Shown: positions 13,001 to 23,500, counted from the stretch's first letter. The stretch is DNA of 64,000 nt from Amoebophrya sp. A120 (GCA_905178155.1 CAJINV010000002.1:3836947-3900946), one strand, 5' to 3'. The notes: generated by a model from the sequence alone, not told the origin. Program-made: numbers and translations.

Positions 13001-16000
13001 CAAACCTTGCATCCTTGCAGACCCAGCCATATTTGCATTTGATACACAACTACCACTACCACGACCACCACCACGACCCACCCGTTACTACCCCGGGGTT
13101 TTGATCTGCAGCTGAACATATCAAATGCAAAAGTGTCTGGGTCTGGAAGAATGCAACTTGTGTGTGATGCTGCATTTGGAAGTCTAAAAAATTTGTGTTG
13201 CATGAGCAGCAAAAGGAGAGGGCATCTGTCATGCGGAGTAGGCGGGAAGAATCCCTTTAAATAATTGTGATGCTAGAAGGGCATGCATCTGAGACATCAG
13301 GGCTCATGCAAACCGTGCATGACAATTTCCAGACCCGGACATTTTTGCTTTTGATAGAACATTCCCACAGCTAATGTCGCCGATGCGCTCGCGGATCCGG
13401 ACTTGGCAAACGCAATGATAGGACAGTGCACAACTCCCCCTCCCCCTCATTGGGATGGTATCCGCAGCATTGCAAGTTCTGGCAGAAATGTAGCTTTTGC
13501 ATGACAGACAAATTTACGACTGATTGTAGTGCTGTTTCGGCTTCGGGAATCTGTCATGCATAGTAGTGGCACAAGGCAGAAGGTGGAGTTGGTGTTTTGC
13601 ATGAGAAATGAGAACGAGGGGGAGTTGTGCAGTGTCATAAACGAAGGCCGCGGTTGTGAAATTTTTGCAGACCACAGCGGGGTTGAGCGACCTCACTATG
13701 GAACAGGTGGAAGACTTAGAGATTAGGCCGAAGGAAGGGACGCAACCACCCAACGTAGAAGTGGAAGTGACTTTTCAGCTGCGGGTATTGTGAGGAAAAG
13801 CGTCCCCAAGAACCCAGAGGAAAGATTTGGGGATTTTTTCGCTACACAAACCTAGAAGTTTTTGGAGTCAACACGCATGACAGTTTATTTGGCGTCGGAG
13901 TGTAAAAGCTGTGTTTCGTAAAAGTGCATCCACAATAAATTTCAAAACACCGCTAGAAAACGTTTCTTATGGGGCTGCGCATGAGAAACACTTTGAGATT
14001 GCAGGTTCTTCGCGTGGCAAGTTCATGGGGTTTTCTGACGTTTTTCCTCAGGATAGCGGGTTGAGCCAGACCTGGTTGACCAGGTCAATGCAGTTTGGAA
14101 TCCCGACGAACCGATGGCACAGGGTAGCGACGCACTGGCTGCGTTGGGGAGTGCGCTCAAAGAGAGCGTGAATGAGAACGACGAGCTAAACACAGACATG
14201 ACGGTGCCGGAGACTGGGGGTGTGGAAACAGTCATTGTGACAACGACGACAATATCCAGTGGATAATGATGATGTCGTGCTCTTTGGGTCTGGAAAATAA
14301 ATGAACTTGTGATGCAAGCCTGGGCAGGATGTCTGTGCGCACTGCAAGACGCAACCAAGCATGACAAGTTTCTCAGCTCCTATGTTTTATTCTTGCGTAT
14401 AATTCCGCATCGCAGGAGTGGCAAACTGTGTTTTTTCCTGACAGGCATTCTTCGTGACCATATGCGTCTTCACAGCAAATGCAGGATCATGCCAGACAAG
14501 CAGGACAAAAGATCTAGCCTTTTTCCGGACCCAAAGATCAATATTTCCGAATCCATAGACCACCACGACGACCCTCGATCCAAACAGTTCCCCACCGCCC
14601 ACGCAGCTCCGGGCCTTGCAATTTGGTCTCAACGCGGGGGAAACCAAGACAACCGAGGAAAGCCAGGCGCTGCTTGCCAGCGCGGATTTCCGGAATGCGA
14701 TTGTGATCGGGTTGCGAACGTTTTTCGTGGAAAAAAATCCGGAATTGAGTGAGGATTTATCGCTGGAAGACTTTCACCCCGTGGACATCAGCTTGGCGAG
14801 TGGCGGTGGTGCTGCGTCTGCTCTGTCGTCGTTCATACAAATGAAGCAGAAAAAGACTGGTCTGTGGTCCAGCACGACAACACGGGGCAGTAGGCTTCTA
14901 CAGGAGGAAAGAAGAAGTGGTTCAAAAAGAACTGCTTTTACACCATCACCTACACGGACTTCGCCCTCATCTCCTTCCCTACCTCACACAGCGGACGAGA
15001 GTCCTCACAACGAGACTACTTTCGCTAGTGTCAAGAAAAGCAGAAAACCGCGGAAACTTATCAGGGCTGATTACGAAGAGGGTGATCTTCATGATTTGCA
15101 GCAGCAAGAGCAAAGAGTTCTTGTACGCAGCAGAAGTGAAGCCGAGTCTTCTTTTCTGGAGGAAGACCACAGCGAAATAAATGCAAAGGTGGCTTTGAAG
15201 AGGATGAAGAGCAGCTTGGCCGTGAATGTGCAGTTCGGCATAACGCCCAGCTCCGCTGATCTGGAACAGAAACTGAACAATATCAAAATGAAAAATCCCC
15301 CCTCCCCATAGTGAAAGCGCATCCATCTGAAAATTTGTGATGCAGATTTGTGACCACAAATCTTGGTACAAATCTTGTCTGTCTTGCAAGAAGGCAGGTC
15401 CAGGCTGCCCGGCACGTTAAGCGGGCGATTTGTAATGCTGTAAGGCCTACAGGGCAACCGTCTTCCATGCTAGGCGCCTACGCCAAAAGGCCCCTACCTA
15501 GGCTCACGATCTGCGTGCGGTGCTCTACTGCAACACAAATTTGCTTTGTGTACTGAAATACAGCATCACAAATTTCGTTTTCGATATGGGGTGGTGGCTT
15601 TTTTCACTTTGATAAACAATGTTTGGCCTTCAGTCCCGGCCGGGTCCATCCCCACGCCAGCGGACGAGAGCACGCTGGGCTCCGCGGCTGCCATGTCATA
15701 TCAAATGCAAACATGTCTGGGACTCGAAAAACTTGCGATGCGGAGCTGCGAATAAGTTAAATCGGAACAGTTGTGCGGGCAGCCAAGCATGACAAGTTTT
15801 ATTTAAAGCGCTCCCCTAATATAATTGCTACTGCGCATGACAAATTGCGTTTCTGCCCGCGGCCTCGACGAGAAGCTGCTGCACTTTTGTCGGTTATGCA
15901 ATACAAGCAATGTTGCCAGATAAGCATGACAAGCTCCGCTTTTGCTCTAGACCCACACGACAGATTTGCATAATGCATAGGTCGAGCCTGGTGACGACGT

Positions 16001-18762
16001 TGGGTCAAAGTGTCGCGACAGTCGATTACAGCATCACGCTATCCTGTGCAAAAGTATCGCACTCGTACTAATCGCGTTCATGCATTACAAATTTCTTTCT
16101 CAAGTGAAATCTGCATTTACAAATTTCATTTTTCATCATACTGAGGAGATTTGTCATGCGATTCATACTAGTACGATGCTCTTGCATTTCATACACGCTC
16201 ACCTCCAATCCCACTAGCAACGATGAACAGGAAAAAATCGAGGAGGCACCGAGAGAGGAATCCGCTTACGACTCTATGCATTGCAAATATGTCTGGGTCT
16301 GAAAAGTTGGAACTTGTAATGCTGGCCCTACATTCCTGTGAAGTCTGTATTGCATGACCGACAAAAGTCGTAGTCTTATACAAAAACGCAGCTTCTCTTT
16401 CTGATGCGGAGTGCGTATGAGAAAGCGTTCTGCAAACTTGTCATGCTTTCCTGCATAAGAAAGTGTTTTCATCATGCACATTTTAGCATTACAACTTTCC
16501 AGACCCAGAGATATTTGCATTTGATAGGCTCTGGAGATTCCCAAGATTTCACAAAGATGTTGCTCGTCGGCGCGGGCGGTTTGTTACTGTTACTGCTGCT
16601 GGGCGGTTTGTTGCTGCAGCGTGGTGCAGCCCCCGCGGGCGGCGCCGGAGCATTGCCTTCTGCTTCCGGGAACAATCGGGGTGCTGCCGCCCGGCGGCAG
16701 CGGCCCGCTGCGCAGGCTCGCGGCTCTGGGTCCGCGTCATCGTCGTCATCGTCGTCGTCATCGTCGACGGATGGAGGCGAATATGGATTGAAAATATCGA
16801 TCTGGGTCTGGAAGCAATCAAACTTGTGATGCGCATTTCAGAACACAGAAAAACCTCTCATGCATAGGTAGCAAAAGCTCAAGCTGCCCACTTTCTGTCA
16901 CCAAAGTGGGGGACTTGTCATGCGGATTCGGTATTGCGGAAGCTTCTCGAAAGAACCTGTGTTGCTAGAGCTTTCATGCCAGACCTTCTTGTGTCATGCA
17001 AAAACAGCATGACATAGACATTCTTCCAGACCCAGACATTTTTGCATTTTATAGCGAAGAGCCCGCTGAGAAAAAAGAAGGAGACGAGACCCCCGGTGAG
17101 ACAAAAGAAGGAGACAAGACCCAAGAGGACAGCGAGGGGAAAGAACAGAAAAAAGATGTTGATGTTGACCCAAACACTGCGACTGTGAAGCCAACAGACG
17201 GGGCCGCGGTCGCGGAAAAGGATGCTACGAAGGCCAGTGCCACAAACGTCGGAGGGGATGGGCCACAGGAAGGAAGTGCAGCTGCCATAGGGAACAACCA
17301 AGACAGCGCGGCTATCACCGGGGGTTCCTCTGCGGCTCCCGTGAACGCCTCGGGCGTCGGCGCGGCCAATGTTTCCGGGGTCAATCTGTCTGCAGTGAAT
17401 CTGTCCGGTGCCGCGAATGTTTCCGGCGTCAATTTGTCTGCAGTGAATCTGTCCGGCGCCAACAACGCTTCCACTGCGGCTAACGCGTTATGCATGGCGA
17501 ATGTGTCTGGGTGTCCTCGAAGCGTTCCAACTTGTGATGCACAATCTGGGTCACACAAAAATTTGTGTTGATGCGTGAGCGCCAAAAGCAGCCCATCTTT
17601 TGCTACGCAAGTACTTTAGCTTATTTCTCATGCGAGGCAGGCATCAAGAGGCCTGCGCAAAACCTGTAAGTAATGCTGTTGTGTGCATTAGAGACCACCC
17701 GTGTGATCTACAAAATGCATGACAAACGTTTGAATTCATCCAGACTCAGACAGCTTTTTAATGCATACCCGTCGGCGATTAACAACTCGGGTCTCAACGC
17801 CTCCGCCCTGCAGTCCGGAGTCAATAATTCGTCTGCGGTGATGAACAGTATGCAACACAAATTTTCTACACACAGAAGTACATTGTACTTACAAAATGCA
17901 TCACAAATTCTGGCAACGTGGAACAAGTGCAGCATCTGTAATGCTGACGAACCTACAAGACAAGCTTTCGCTTTTACAAGAACGCATTTATTTGTAGTTG
18001 TACGCGTGGTCTTCTACGGTGGAAATTTACGGTGCATAAATTATTCTGGCGTCATCAACAACTCCTCTGCGATCGGAGGCAGTGCCTCGCCACGCGGCTT
18101 CGGCGGGAATTTGTCCGGACTCGGTGGAGCTTCGGCACTTGGTGGAGCTTCGGCCTTCGGTGGGGCTTCCGCACTCGGTGGAGCTTCCGCACTCGGCGGC
18201 GCGTCAGGACTCGGCGGGGCGTCAGCGCTGGGCGGCGCGTCGGCACTAGGCGGGGCGTCGGCGCTCGGTGGGGCATCTGGATTGGGTGGCATGTCCGCGT
18301 TCGCCGGGAGTAAACCGCCCAGCGTATCGAAAGGAAAAATCCCCCCTCCCCGTGTCGAAAACGATTTTTCTCATGCTGTATTTCAGTATACAAATCGACT
18401 TCTATTGCTAGAAGGCCAAGGGCCGCAGTTGTAGCCTCGCTTGCAGGCGATTTCTCATGCTGTTCCCACTTTTCAGCTGCCTCCTGTCATGCTGAAGAGG
18501 CAAGGCTTTCCCACGCCACCCAGCACTACACTCCGCATCTTTTCCCTTCTAGCATGACAAAGCTGATTCGTGACTACAAGTCTGCAGCACAGATTCCGGC
18601 TTTCGTATGGGGAACGCGGGTTTTTCTTCTTGATACAGCGCCGCGGGGAGTCGGGTACCCAGCAACGCGGGGAGTCGGGTACCTAGTGCCGCGGGGAGTC
18701 GGGTACCCAGCAACGCGGGGAGTCGGGTACCTAGTGCACAGCCGAGCCCGAGGGGCCAGTAG
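1032..18762 (+). CDS. Giant modular membrane-anchored surface protein (TSP1-like, Cys-rich repeats, Thr-rich modules)
   Basis: Thirty-three exons (8,697 nt) encode about 2,898 residues if the ATG at 1032 is used. No signal peptide follows it, so the true start probably lies upstream. Domain order: a TSP1-like segment (residues ~80-128, Cys-Thr-Gly-Ser-Trp, then a Tyr-Thr-rich strand and AAANGGAPC); a Cys-rich EGF/GCC2-GCC3-like region (~150-1003) ending in sixteen 48-residue repeats; nine ~150-residue modules (~1005-2290), eight with a poly-Thr linker followed by LLPRGFDL and a helix/strand block ending in DPA; a charged low-complexity part; one transmembrane helix (~2522-2542, MLLVGAGG then Leu-rich); and a ~356-residue tail with NLS/NVSG, GGASAL and AGSRVPS repeats. 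Likely an adhesin-like cell-surface protein (inference); the domains are family-level resemblances. It holds 31 introners and one GT-AG intron. The stop is TAG at 18760. Confidence 0.85.
1054..1336 (+). mobile_element. Introner, family A
   Basis: 283 bp. Flanks ggact/ggact are identical. Joins LKEDC|LANYL. The right TIR is slightly degenerate (GTGATA end). It is the first intron that can be placed in the surface-protein gene. Confidence 0.85.
1725..1965 (+). mobile_element. Introner, family A, degenerate right end
   Basis: 241 bp. Flanks tgaag/ttgag match at 3 of 5. Joins GAESSLK|CPCDKAGY, restoring a CxC pair typical of the following repeats. The right TIR has lost the CTGGAAG complement, so this looks like an old insertion. 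Confidence 0.75.
2000..2213 (+). mobile_element. Introner, family B
   Basis: 214 bp. Flanks catga/cacga (4/5). Joins DKAGYH|EDTAAGTC. It lies only 29 nt of exon after the previous element. Confidence 0.8.
2258..2529 (+). mobile_element. Introner, family C, diverged flanks
   Basis: 272 bp. Flanks tgcac/ttgaa match at only 2 of 5, so the junction is informative. Keeping the first 3-4 nt of the left copy and the rest of the right copy gives QNVC|KCEHGEE, the exact CKCEHG signature of the downstream repeats. Other choices break the Cys spacing or the Lys. Confidence 0.85.
2767..5070 (+). repeat. Tandem 144-bp coding repeat, 16 copies
   Basis: Each copy encodes 48 residues with six Cys (CKCEHG, TC, GC, TC, then NC). 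Copies 2-15 are almost identical. Copies 1 and 16 are diverged. Copies 2-5 read TTAG and copies 6-15 TTVG; copies 1-3 read GSAKN and later ones GSTKN. The variants therefore change in ordered blocks. Two further diverged units precede the array (2535-2766). The array lies in one uninterrupted exon, the longest of this gene. Confidence 0.95.
5106..5303 (+). mobile_element. Introner, family D
   Basis: 198 bp, ending GGATG instead of GGATA. Flanks tttgg/ttcga (3/5). Paralogous modules all read GFDL. Only a junction after nt 2-4 of the flank gives LPRGF|DLHLQ; keeping the whole left copy would give GFGL. Confidence 0.85.
5383..5642 (+). mobile_element. Introner, family E
   Basis: 260 bp. Flanks gaaag/gaaag are identical. 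Joins LKTAVK|ATVGEF, matching paralogous modules in which this stretch is uninterrupted. Confidence 0.9.
5707..5973 (+). mobile_element. Introner, family A
   Basis: 267 bp. Flanks aaatc/aaatc are identical. Joins LTPEQI|ENVEIT. The left TIR carries a 3-nt insertion (GGTCGTCTGG). Confidence 0.9.
6018..6286 (+). mobile_element. Introner, singleton family K
   Basis: 269 bp. Flanks cagtg/cggtg (4/5). Joins DPNAV|PPNVEV. The TIR core CTCAAACGTTACAACAG is seen nowhere else in the window. It starts TGTG rather than TATA but pairs in register with the right end. Confidence 0.75.
6365..6628 (+). mobile_element. Introner, family A, diverged
   Basis: 264 bp. Flanks tgccg/tgccg are identical. Joins VDEINA|AWAPDA. 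The TIRs are well diverged (ATCCATCTGGG) although the flanks are perfect. Confidence 0.85.
7057..7278 (+). mobile_element. Introner, family D, with a duplicated right end
   Basis: 222 bp. Flanks gcatg/ggctg (3/5). Joins IDPAH|GQIDFAW. The GCAATGCACATTAG right end occurs twice (about 7216 and 7267). It sits at the DPA boundary between Thr-rich modules, homologous to the introns at 7719, 9336, 9954 and 11177. Confidence 0.8.
7719..8886 (+). mobile_element. Introner, family D, enlarged by a GC-rich insertion
   Basis: 1,168 bp. Flanks ggatg/ccctg (2/5). Joins DPAD|AEKVDYAW. Normal family D sequence borders a roughly 1-kb GC-rich repetitive block (about 7830-8790), so the element acquired a nested insertion while remaining an intron. 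Confidence 0.8.
7830..8790. repeat. GC-rich tandem-repeat block nested in an intron
   Basis: The first half repeats a unit of about 100-130 bp built round the core CCTGGGCGGGGCGCCCCCCC, near 7990, 8095, 8205 and 8330. The second half holds two imperfect copies, about 226 bp apart (near 8490 and 8716), with GAACAGGGGTCGGAACATAC and a run of CACCCC(A/G)(A/G)AA units. Long frames on both strands come from base composition. No coding content is recognised. Confidence 0.8.
9336..9504 (+). mobile_element. Introner, family D, at a module boundary
   Basis: 169 bp. Flanks ggatc/ccctg (1/5). Joins DPAD|(A/P)EKVDYAW. Nearly identical to the next element at 9954, so it was copied together with its module. 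Confidence 0.8.
9954..10128 (+). mobile_element. Introner, family D, at a module boundary
   Basis: 175 bp. Flanks ggatc/ccctg (1/5). Joins DPAD|(A/P)EKVDYAW. Sister copy of the element at 9336. Confidence 0.8.
10417..10681 (+). mobile_element. Introner, family A
   Basis: 265 bp. Flanks agtga/agtga are identical. Joins ATALSD|PALRSS. Neither boundary can be GT or AG wherever the cut falls within the duplicated 5 nt. Confidence 0.9.
10713..11018 (+). mobile_element. Introner, family C
   Basis: 306 bp. Flanks ggtta/ggttg (4/5). Joins RSSVV|AGLVKF. Only 26 nt of exon separates it from the element ending at 10681. Confidence 0.85.
11177..11406 (+). mobile_element. Introner, family D, at a module boundary
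   Basis: 230 bp. Flanks gcatg/ccatg (4/5). Joins IDPAH|ADSINSAW. Same module position as 7057, 7719, 9336 and 9954. The right end is degenerate (TGCACA). Confidence 0.75.
11567..11716 (+). mobile_element. Introner, family D
   Basis: 150 bp. Flanks cggtc/cggtc are identical. Joins VGGTV|IVTTTT. A compact, well preserved family D copy. Confidence 0.9.
11887..12137 (+). other. GT-AG spliceosomal intron without TIRs
   Basis: 251 bp. Starts GTATGAAAG, ends GCATAG, with no inverted repeat. Joins AVVQFF|SENKLNDV in phase 0. It is the only ordinary intron found in the surface-protein gene. Confidence 0.7.
12419..12724 (+). mobile_element. Introner, family C
   Basis: 306 bp. Flanks cccga/cccga are identical. 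Joins IITLPE|AGAGTT. Confidence 0.9.
12783..13044 (+). mobile_element. Introner, family A, inside the poly-Thr linker
   Basis: 262 bp. Flanks cacaa/cacaa are identical. Splits the Thr run of module 7. The left TIR is mutated (TACGTCTAGG). Confidence 0.9.
13119..13356 (+). mobile_element. Introner, family A
   Basis: 238 bp. Flanks gaaca/gaaca are identical. Joins LQLNI|PTANVA. Confidence 0.9.
13419..13639 (+). mobile_element. Introner, family F
   Basis: 221 bp. Flanks aatga/aacga (4/5). Joins DLANA|TKAAVV. Terminal bases are mutated (TAGGACAG versus TATGAGAG elsewhere). Confidence 0.85.
13786..14055 (+). mobile_element. Introner, family E
   Basis: 270 bp. Flanks gcggg/gcggg are identical. 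Joins FQLRV|EPDLVD. Confidence 0.9.
14253..14557 (+). mobile_element. Introner, family A, diverged, inside the poly-Thr linker
   Basis: 305 bp. Flanks gacaa/gacca (4/5). Splits the Thr run of module 8 (VIVTTT, then TTTTLDP). The TIRs are weak (TTTGGGTCTGG versus CCGGACCCAAA). Confidence 0.8.
15281..15614 (+). mobile_element. Introner, family G
   Basis: 334 bp. Flanks aacaa/aacaa are identical. Joins EQKLNN|VWPSVP. Confidence 0.9.
15699..15979 (+). mobile_element. Introner, family A, diverged
   Basis: 281 bp. Flanks tgtca/ggtcg (3/5). Joins SAAAMS|SLVTTL. The right TIR is degenerate (CTAGACCCACACG). Confidence 0.75.
16040..16193 (+). mobile_element. Introner, family D
   Basis: 154 bp. Flanks cacgc/cacgc are identical. 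Joins VDYSIT|LTSNPT. Confidence 0.9.
16275..16526 (+). mobile_element. Introner, family A
   Basis: 252 bp. Flanks gactc/ggctc (4/5). Joins ESAYDS|GDSQDF, just before the transmembrane helix. Confidence 0.85.
16782..17053 (+). mobile_element. Introner, family A
   Basis: 272 bp. Flanks gcgaa/gcgaa are identical. Joins STDGGE|EPAEKK. Confidence 0.9.
17489..17767 (+). mobile_element. Introner, family A, degenerate
   Basis: 279 bp. Flanks cgcgt/cccgt (4/5). Joins STAAN|(A/P)SAINNS within the Asn/Ser-rich tail repeats. Confidence 0.75.
17849..18038 (+). mobile_element. Introner, family D, degenerate
   Basis: 190 bp. Flanks aacag/aatta (2/5). Joins NSSAVMN, one variable residue, then SGVINNS. The TIRs are barely recognisable. 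The frame and the repeat pattern support the call. Confidence 0.65.
18118..18306 (+). repeat. 18-bp coding repeat (GGASAL)
   Basis: Ten tandem six-residue units of the form GGASAL, GGASAF or GGASGL in the cytoplasmic tail of the surface protein. Low complexity, so a flexible segment is likely. Confidence 0.9.
18325..18635 (+). mobile_element. Introner, family G
   Basis: 311 bp. Flanks cagcg/cagcg are identical. Joins GSKPPS|AAGSRV. Confidence 0.9.
18642..18740 (+). repeat. 24-bp coding repeat (AGSRVPS N/A)
   Basis: Four tandem units each encode AGSRVPS plus Asn or Ala and contain a GGTACC palindrome. They form the last residues of the surface protein, ending QPSPRGQ and a stop. Confidence 0.85.
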
Positions 18763-20570
18763 TGATCATCGGTATAATAGGCGTGTTTTTTTTTTCAAAG
18801 CGATCATAGTTAGATACCTTCGTAGACATCACCTGCAAAAAGCGAGATCAGACATCAAGACCGGTCGTCCCGGATCGACACCTGAATTTCAATCGTAAGT
18901 ATACTTTTTCAGTCAACTGAGTTATTTCAATCGTAGGTATAGTTAGTGGCAATGAAGGTTTTTTTATGAAAATCTTAATCAATCAGCAGTTTTTGCGAAT
19001 TGCGAGCGATATGAGTTAATCCACGAGTTTTAGTAGAGCACGGCTCAGTTTATTTAGACAAAAACTTTTAGCAAGCACGAGATACGTAATATGCGAAAAA
19101 CAAAGCTCATGCTTGAGCGCATGAGAAGCAAAGGCTTCAATAGCAAGGCCTCCTCGCGATGCCGCACAGGAAGTTTTGCTGGCGTTTTTTTTTTGAAAGT
19201 ATGCTCCATCTGGATGGAAGGCGATCCAAAGCGGCAGCCAAAGTCCATCGTGGTCGCAAGAGCTCAAAATCGAAGAATTTACTTTATTGAGTACAACAGA
19301 TACAATTTGTTGTTTTTCACTTTTCACTATACGCTGTATACCTCCGAGACAAAGTTTCTAATTTTCGAGTCGTGGCAAAAAATAAGAACCAGGCAATGCA
19401 GTTTTCGAATCATTTCCAGCTTTCTTCATCAGATGTAAAATACTACAATAAGGACCACGGGAAATTGGCAGCCACACGGCCACGGCTGTGTCCTGTCCGG
19501 CGGCAGTTTTTCTATATTTCCGGTCGTTAGTAGAGATCTTCAAGAACGCGGCATGTTTCTCATGTACAATTCTATTCCCATGATTTTGATTATTCCGATA
19601 TTTGGTGATAAAGTGCGATGCTGAATACTCAAATAAGGATCTTATTAGAACTACGAGGGCGGCGCAGCGCGGTCGGCAAGGAATATAAAGTTGCTCGCGC
19701 AAGAGGGCCTTCTTGGCCGCCACAGGGGTTGAGTTTTTTAAAAATGAACAATGGTAGTATGGACTTTATTTCTAAGTACAAAATTACGCTATTCCAACCA
19801 GTTTGTACAAGTAAAGTTGCGAGGAAGAAATAGATTAAAAAGGAACAGGAGATGAATTATGCCAGTGTCCTCCGCCGGGAAAAAAGCGGAGGGGCACGAG
19901 TTCTTGACCCATCATGTCCTTTGCTTTTCCGCATTGAATTTTTGATTCCTCGGCGAAAATTCGCGTCGTCGATAATTCGTTTCGCCGTGCTTCATGTTGT
20001 CGTGAACTTATTCACCTCGTTTTTCGTTCTTGTCCCTCGGTGAATCAAGCGATCGATCGATGATGTGAGCGACTACTTCGACGCTGTCGATGGAGGTGAA
20101 CAGAGAGTACTTCAATGGTTTGTGGCGGAGGTTGCGGAGCAAGGTTGGTGCATTTTTTGCAATGCTAAGTTCGTGACTCTCTTTCTTATTGTTTATTTGG
20201 TGCTGCTATCCCGTGTCGTTTCCATCGTCAAGGCGTTTCGGCCTCGTCGATCACATTAATGACCACGCCGGTACTCTTCACTAAAAGAACATGTTGTCAT
20301 CTGCTCATTTCTTTCCACTGTGACGCTTGCCAATCCCGCCAGCGCAATTGAGGAGAAAACGAAACAAAAAACGAAGGGAATAGAAAGAACTGTGACGGAA
20401 GTAGAACTTACGCCGATGTATAGTACCACCTCGAGTCGTCTGTTCTGCTGCTGTGAGTCTTGATAATAGCGGCCACTCATTCGTGCTGATTTTCGTGCGG
20501 AGATTGGGTCTACGTTGCGCAGAACATCAGTAATTTTTCCCCTACACAACTTTCCACCGCTTCGCCCATC
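18763..20570. other. Intergenic region
   Basis: About 1.8 kb, mostly AT-rich, between the surface-protein gene and the EF-hand gene. Only short frames occur and none looks like a known protein. No introner TIRs were found. It probably holds the 3' UTR of the first gene and the promoter of the next. Confidence 0.6.
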
Positions 20571-23500
20571 ATGCCGGAAGTTCTGCGCCTGCCGGCGATG
20601 ATCCCGTACTACTGCCATCGGCAGGCTCCGGATCCGATCACGGTGAATATCAAATGCAAATATGTCTGGGTCTGGAAGAACGCAACTTGTCATGCTAATT
20701 CTGGATAGTGCAAAAATCTGTGTTGCATGATCACCAAAAGCTGTCCACTTTTGACCAAGCTGAGAGGTAGTTTCTCATGCAGACGAGGCATGATAGAGGT
20801 CGGCGTCGGGGAGAATCTGTCATGCTGGGTCATGTATGACAGACCTCACGCGTCATGAAAAACCTGCATGACAAGTCTTCCAACATTCCAGACCCAGACA
20901 TATTTGCATTTGATAGCGAATCTGGAAACGCAGAGCTCCTCTTCTTCAAGCTCGAAGAAAAAGGAATCCTACGGGAGTCGAATAGGTACTTGAGCTACAC
21001 CGTGTAGAAGTTCCTGAAATTTTTCTTTTTACGATGCGTAGTGCAAGGCCGCGGGAGCACAAATCGTTGTCATGACTCCAAGAACGAAGGGTGAATAAAG
21101 GAAAACAATAAAACTTAAACCACATCAAAACAGCGAAACAGCAGAAGTGCGCGTTTGACAACTTAGAGCAGGCCTACTGGTTTGGTGGCCGCGACGAGCG
21201 GTTCCGCACGAAGCGCCCCGAGCGGTTTGTCATGCTGCCGCAGCTGACCTTGGAGAATGTGAAGCTCTTTCTGGTGCACTACCACGGGTCGTTGCGCAAC
21301 GCCTTTAACTATCAAAATGAAAAATCCCCCCTCCTCGTATCAAAATGGAAATTTGTGATGCTGATTTGTGGTCAAAAATCATTTTTGTCTTGCCTATAGG
21401 GCCAAAATGAGCTATGTGGGTCATTCCAAAGTCAATCTGTCATGCGCTTTCGGCTACTGCAAACCTGTTTACCATGGGTAATTGCTAGAAGCCTTCTGCA
21501 TAGTACCCAAACAGGCTCCGACAATGCCGCCAAGCACTTTCTGCAAGAGAAATCAGATCTGTGTACGCAAATCCAGCATCAGCAACTTCGTTTTGATCAT
21601 ATGGGGAAGAGGGATTTTTCTTCACAATATTAACGCGATGGATTTCATTCGAAACGGGTCGATATCGCCGATGGAGTGGTCCGAATCCGTGTGGGGGATG
21701 ATAAGGAGCAAGCGGGGGCATGACATGGACCAACACAATTTCAGTACACTGTTTTATTGTTGTAGTACCGATCTTCGGGCATCGGCATGCGCATGAGCAT
21801 GACAGAGTCTGTTTCTCAACCCTGGTTCGCATGACAAATCGTATTACTATTATCCAAGAACTCACCTAATAAAACAAAAACTACCCAGCCGAGCTTCCCC
21901 GACGGCAGTACGATATCATGATGAACAAACTGTTCCGCCTTATCGACTTTGACGGCAGTGGCGAAATCTCGTTTGACGAATTCTCCATACGCAGTGCAAA
22001 AGTATCGTATGTAGTGAGGTCACCGAACGGTTCTAGCCAGGGAGTTTTTTTGACAGCTACCCTCAAAAACGGCCGGCAGTTTTCAAGCGGCCGGAAGCGT
22101 TTTTTGACATAAAACATTTTCAATTATCAAGTGAGCGGGGCTTTGCCATCAACCAAGCCCGGTCGAAAACTATCGATTCGCACTTGATAAAACGACACAG
22201 GGGAGCCGGCAAAAGGGGCGCCCTTCTGAGGCGCCCACCGCCTTGGTTTCTGGCGATTTGGGGCGCCCAAAAAGGGGCGCGCAAAAAACGCGCCCAAAAT
22301 CAGAACAGCGAAACAGCATGGCACGGCCGCGATTTCGGAGCATTTTGGGCCGCCGCTAAAGCGGCCGCCTTTTCGCCGGTTTTAGAGCCTGGGAAGCTTT
22401 TCAAAAAGCGCCGGCGTGAAAAATAAAAACGCGAAAAATAAAAAGCGCGCAAGACGCGCAAAGCCAATCCGCATGCTATCGGCCCGGTTTTTCTTCGCTT
22501 TTTGGGCGCCCCATGTGGCACCCGGATCGGCCCCATAGCATCGGGGCTGGCTTTCGGAAAGGAATTTTGGAAATGTGCCAAAATTTGCGACGTTTCCCAT
22601 GTGGCCGCCATACCGTGCGGCATAACGTTACTCGCGGTGGTATGGCGAGCCCATAAAAAGCAAAGCCGCGGCCAAGACTTCGGTCGGCAAAAAAACGCCC
22701 ACGACCTCACTACCCCCGCCCCGGCGGCTATATTTGGTACTCGTAATATAAATGCATTACAAATTTCCTTAGCGTGAGAAATGCAAATGAAATTTGTAAT
22801 GCTGATTTACCTTAAGAGAAAGATGTGTAATGCATGATTGCAATACGAGTACCGTGCGATACTTTTGCACAGAATACTCCAATGCGCACGACGAGGTGTT
22901 TCACAACCCGCACATGTTCACGAACCAGCGCGACAAGGAGATGGAGGAAGCACTGCACGCGACCACGTTAGCGGATGAGCTAGAGGAGCAGCGGCGCATA
23001 TCCCACGAAAAAACTGTTTCACTGTGATGATTTTGCAAGATCTGCATCACAAGTTTGTTACACATGACACTGAAAATCTGTCATGCGCGCTTCCCGAGGG
23101 AAAACACGCTTGAAAATCCAATGTCTTGCAGGTGTAGCAAGACAAATACTTCTGTGTTCCATTTTCTGCATCACAAGTTCACAGTGAAACAGTTTTTTCT
23201 TGCGATAGCGCAAGGACCACATGCGCTCGGAAATGGGAAACACCCGGAGTAGCAAGACGGTGAGCAACGAGGAGTTATTACTTCGGGGGTTCTATCAAAT
23301 GCAAAAATGTCTGGGTCTGGAACTTTGCTCGACTTGTCATGCAGGTTTTCCATGACCCATATGATCTGAAATGGAGGACCTAGCATGACAGATTCCTTGA
23401 GATCACTATCATGCGTATCCTGCATGAGAAACTGCCTCTCAACTTGATCAAAAGTGGGCAGCATTTGGCAATCATGCAACACAGATTTTTGCGTGATTCA

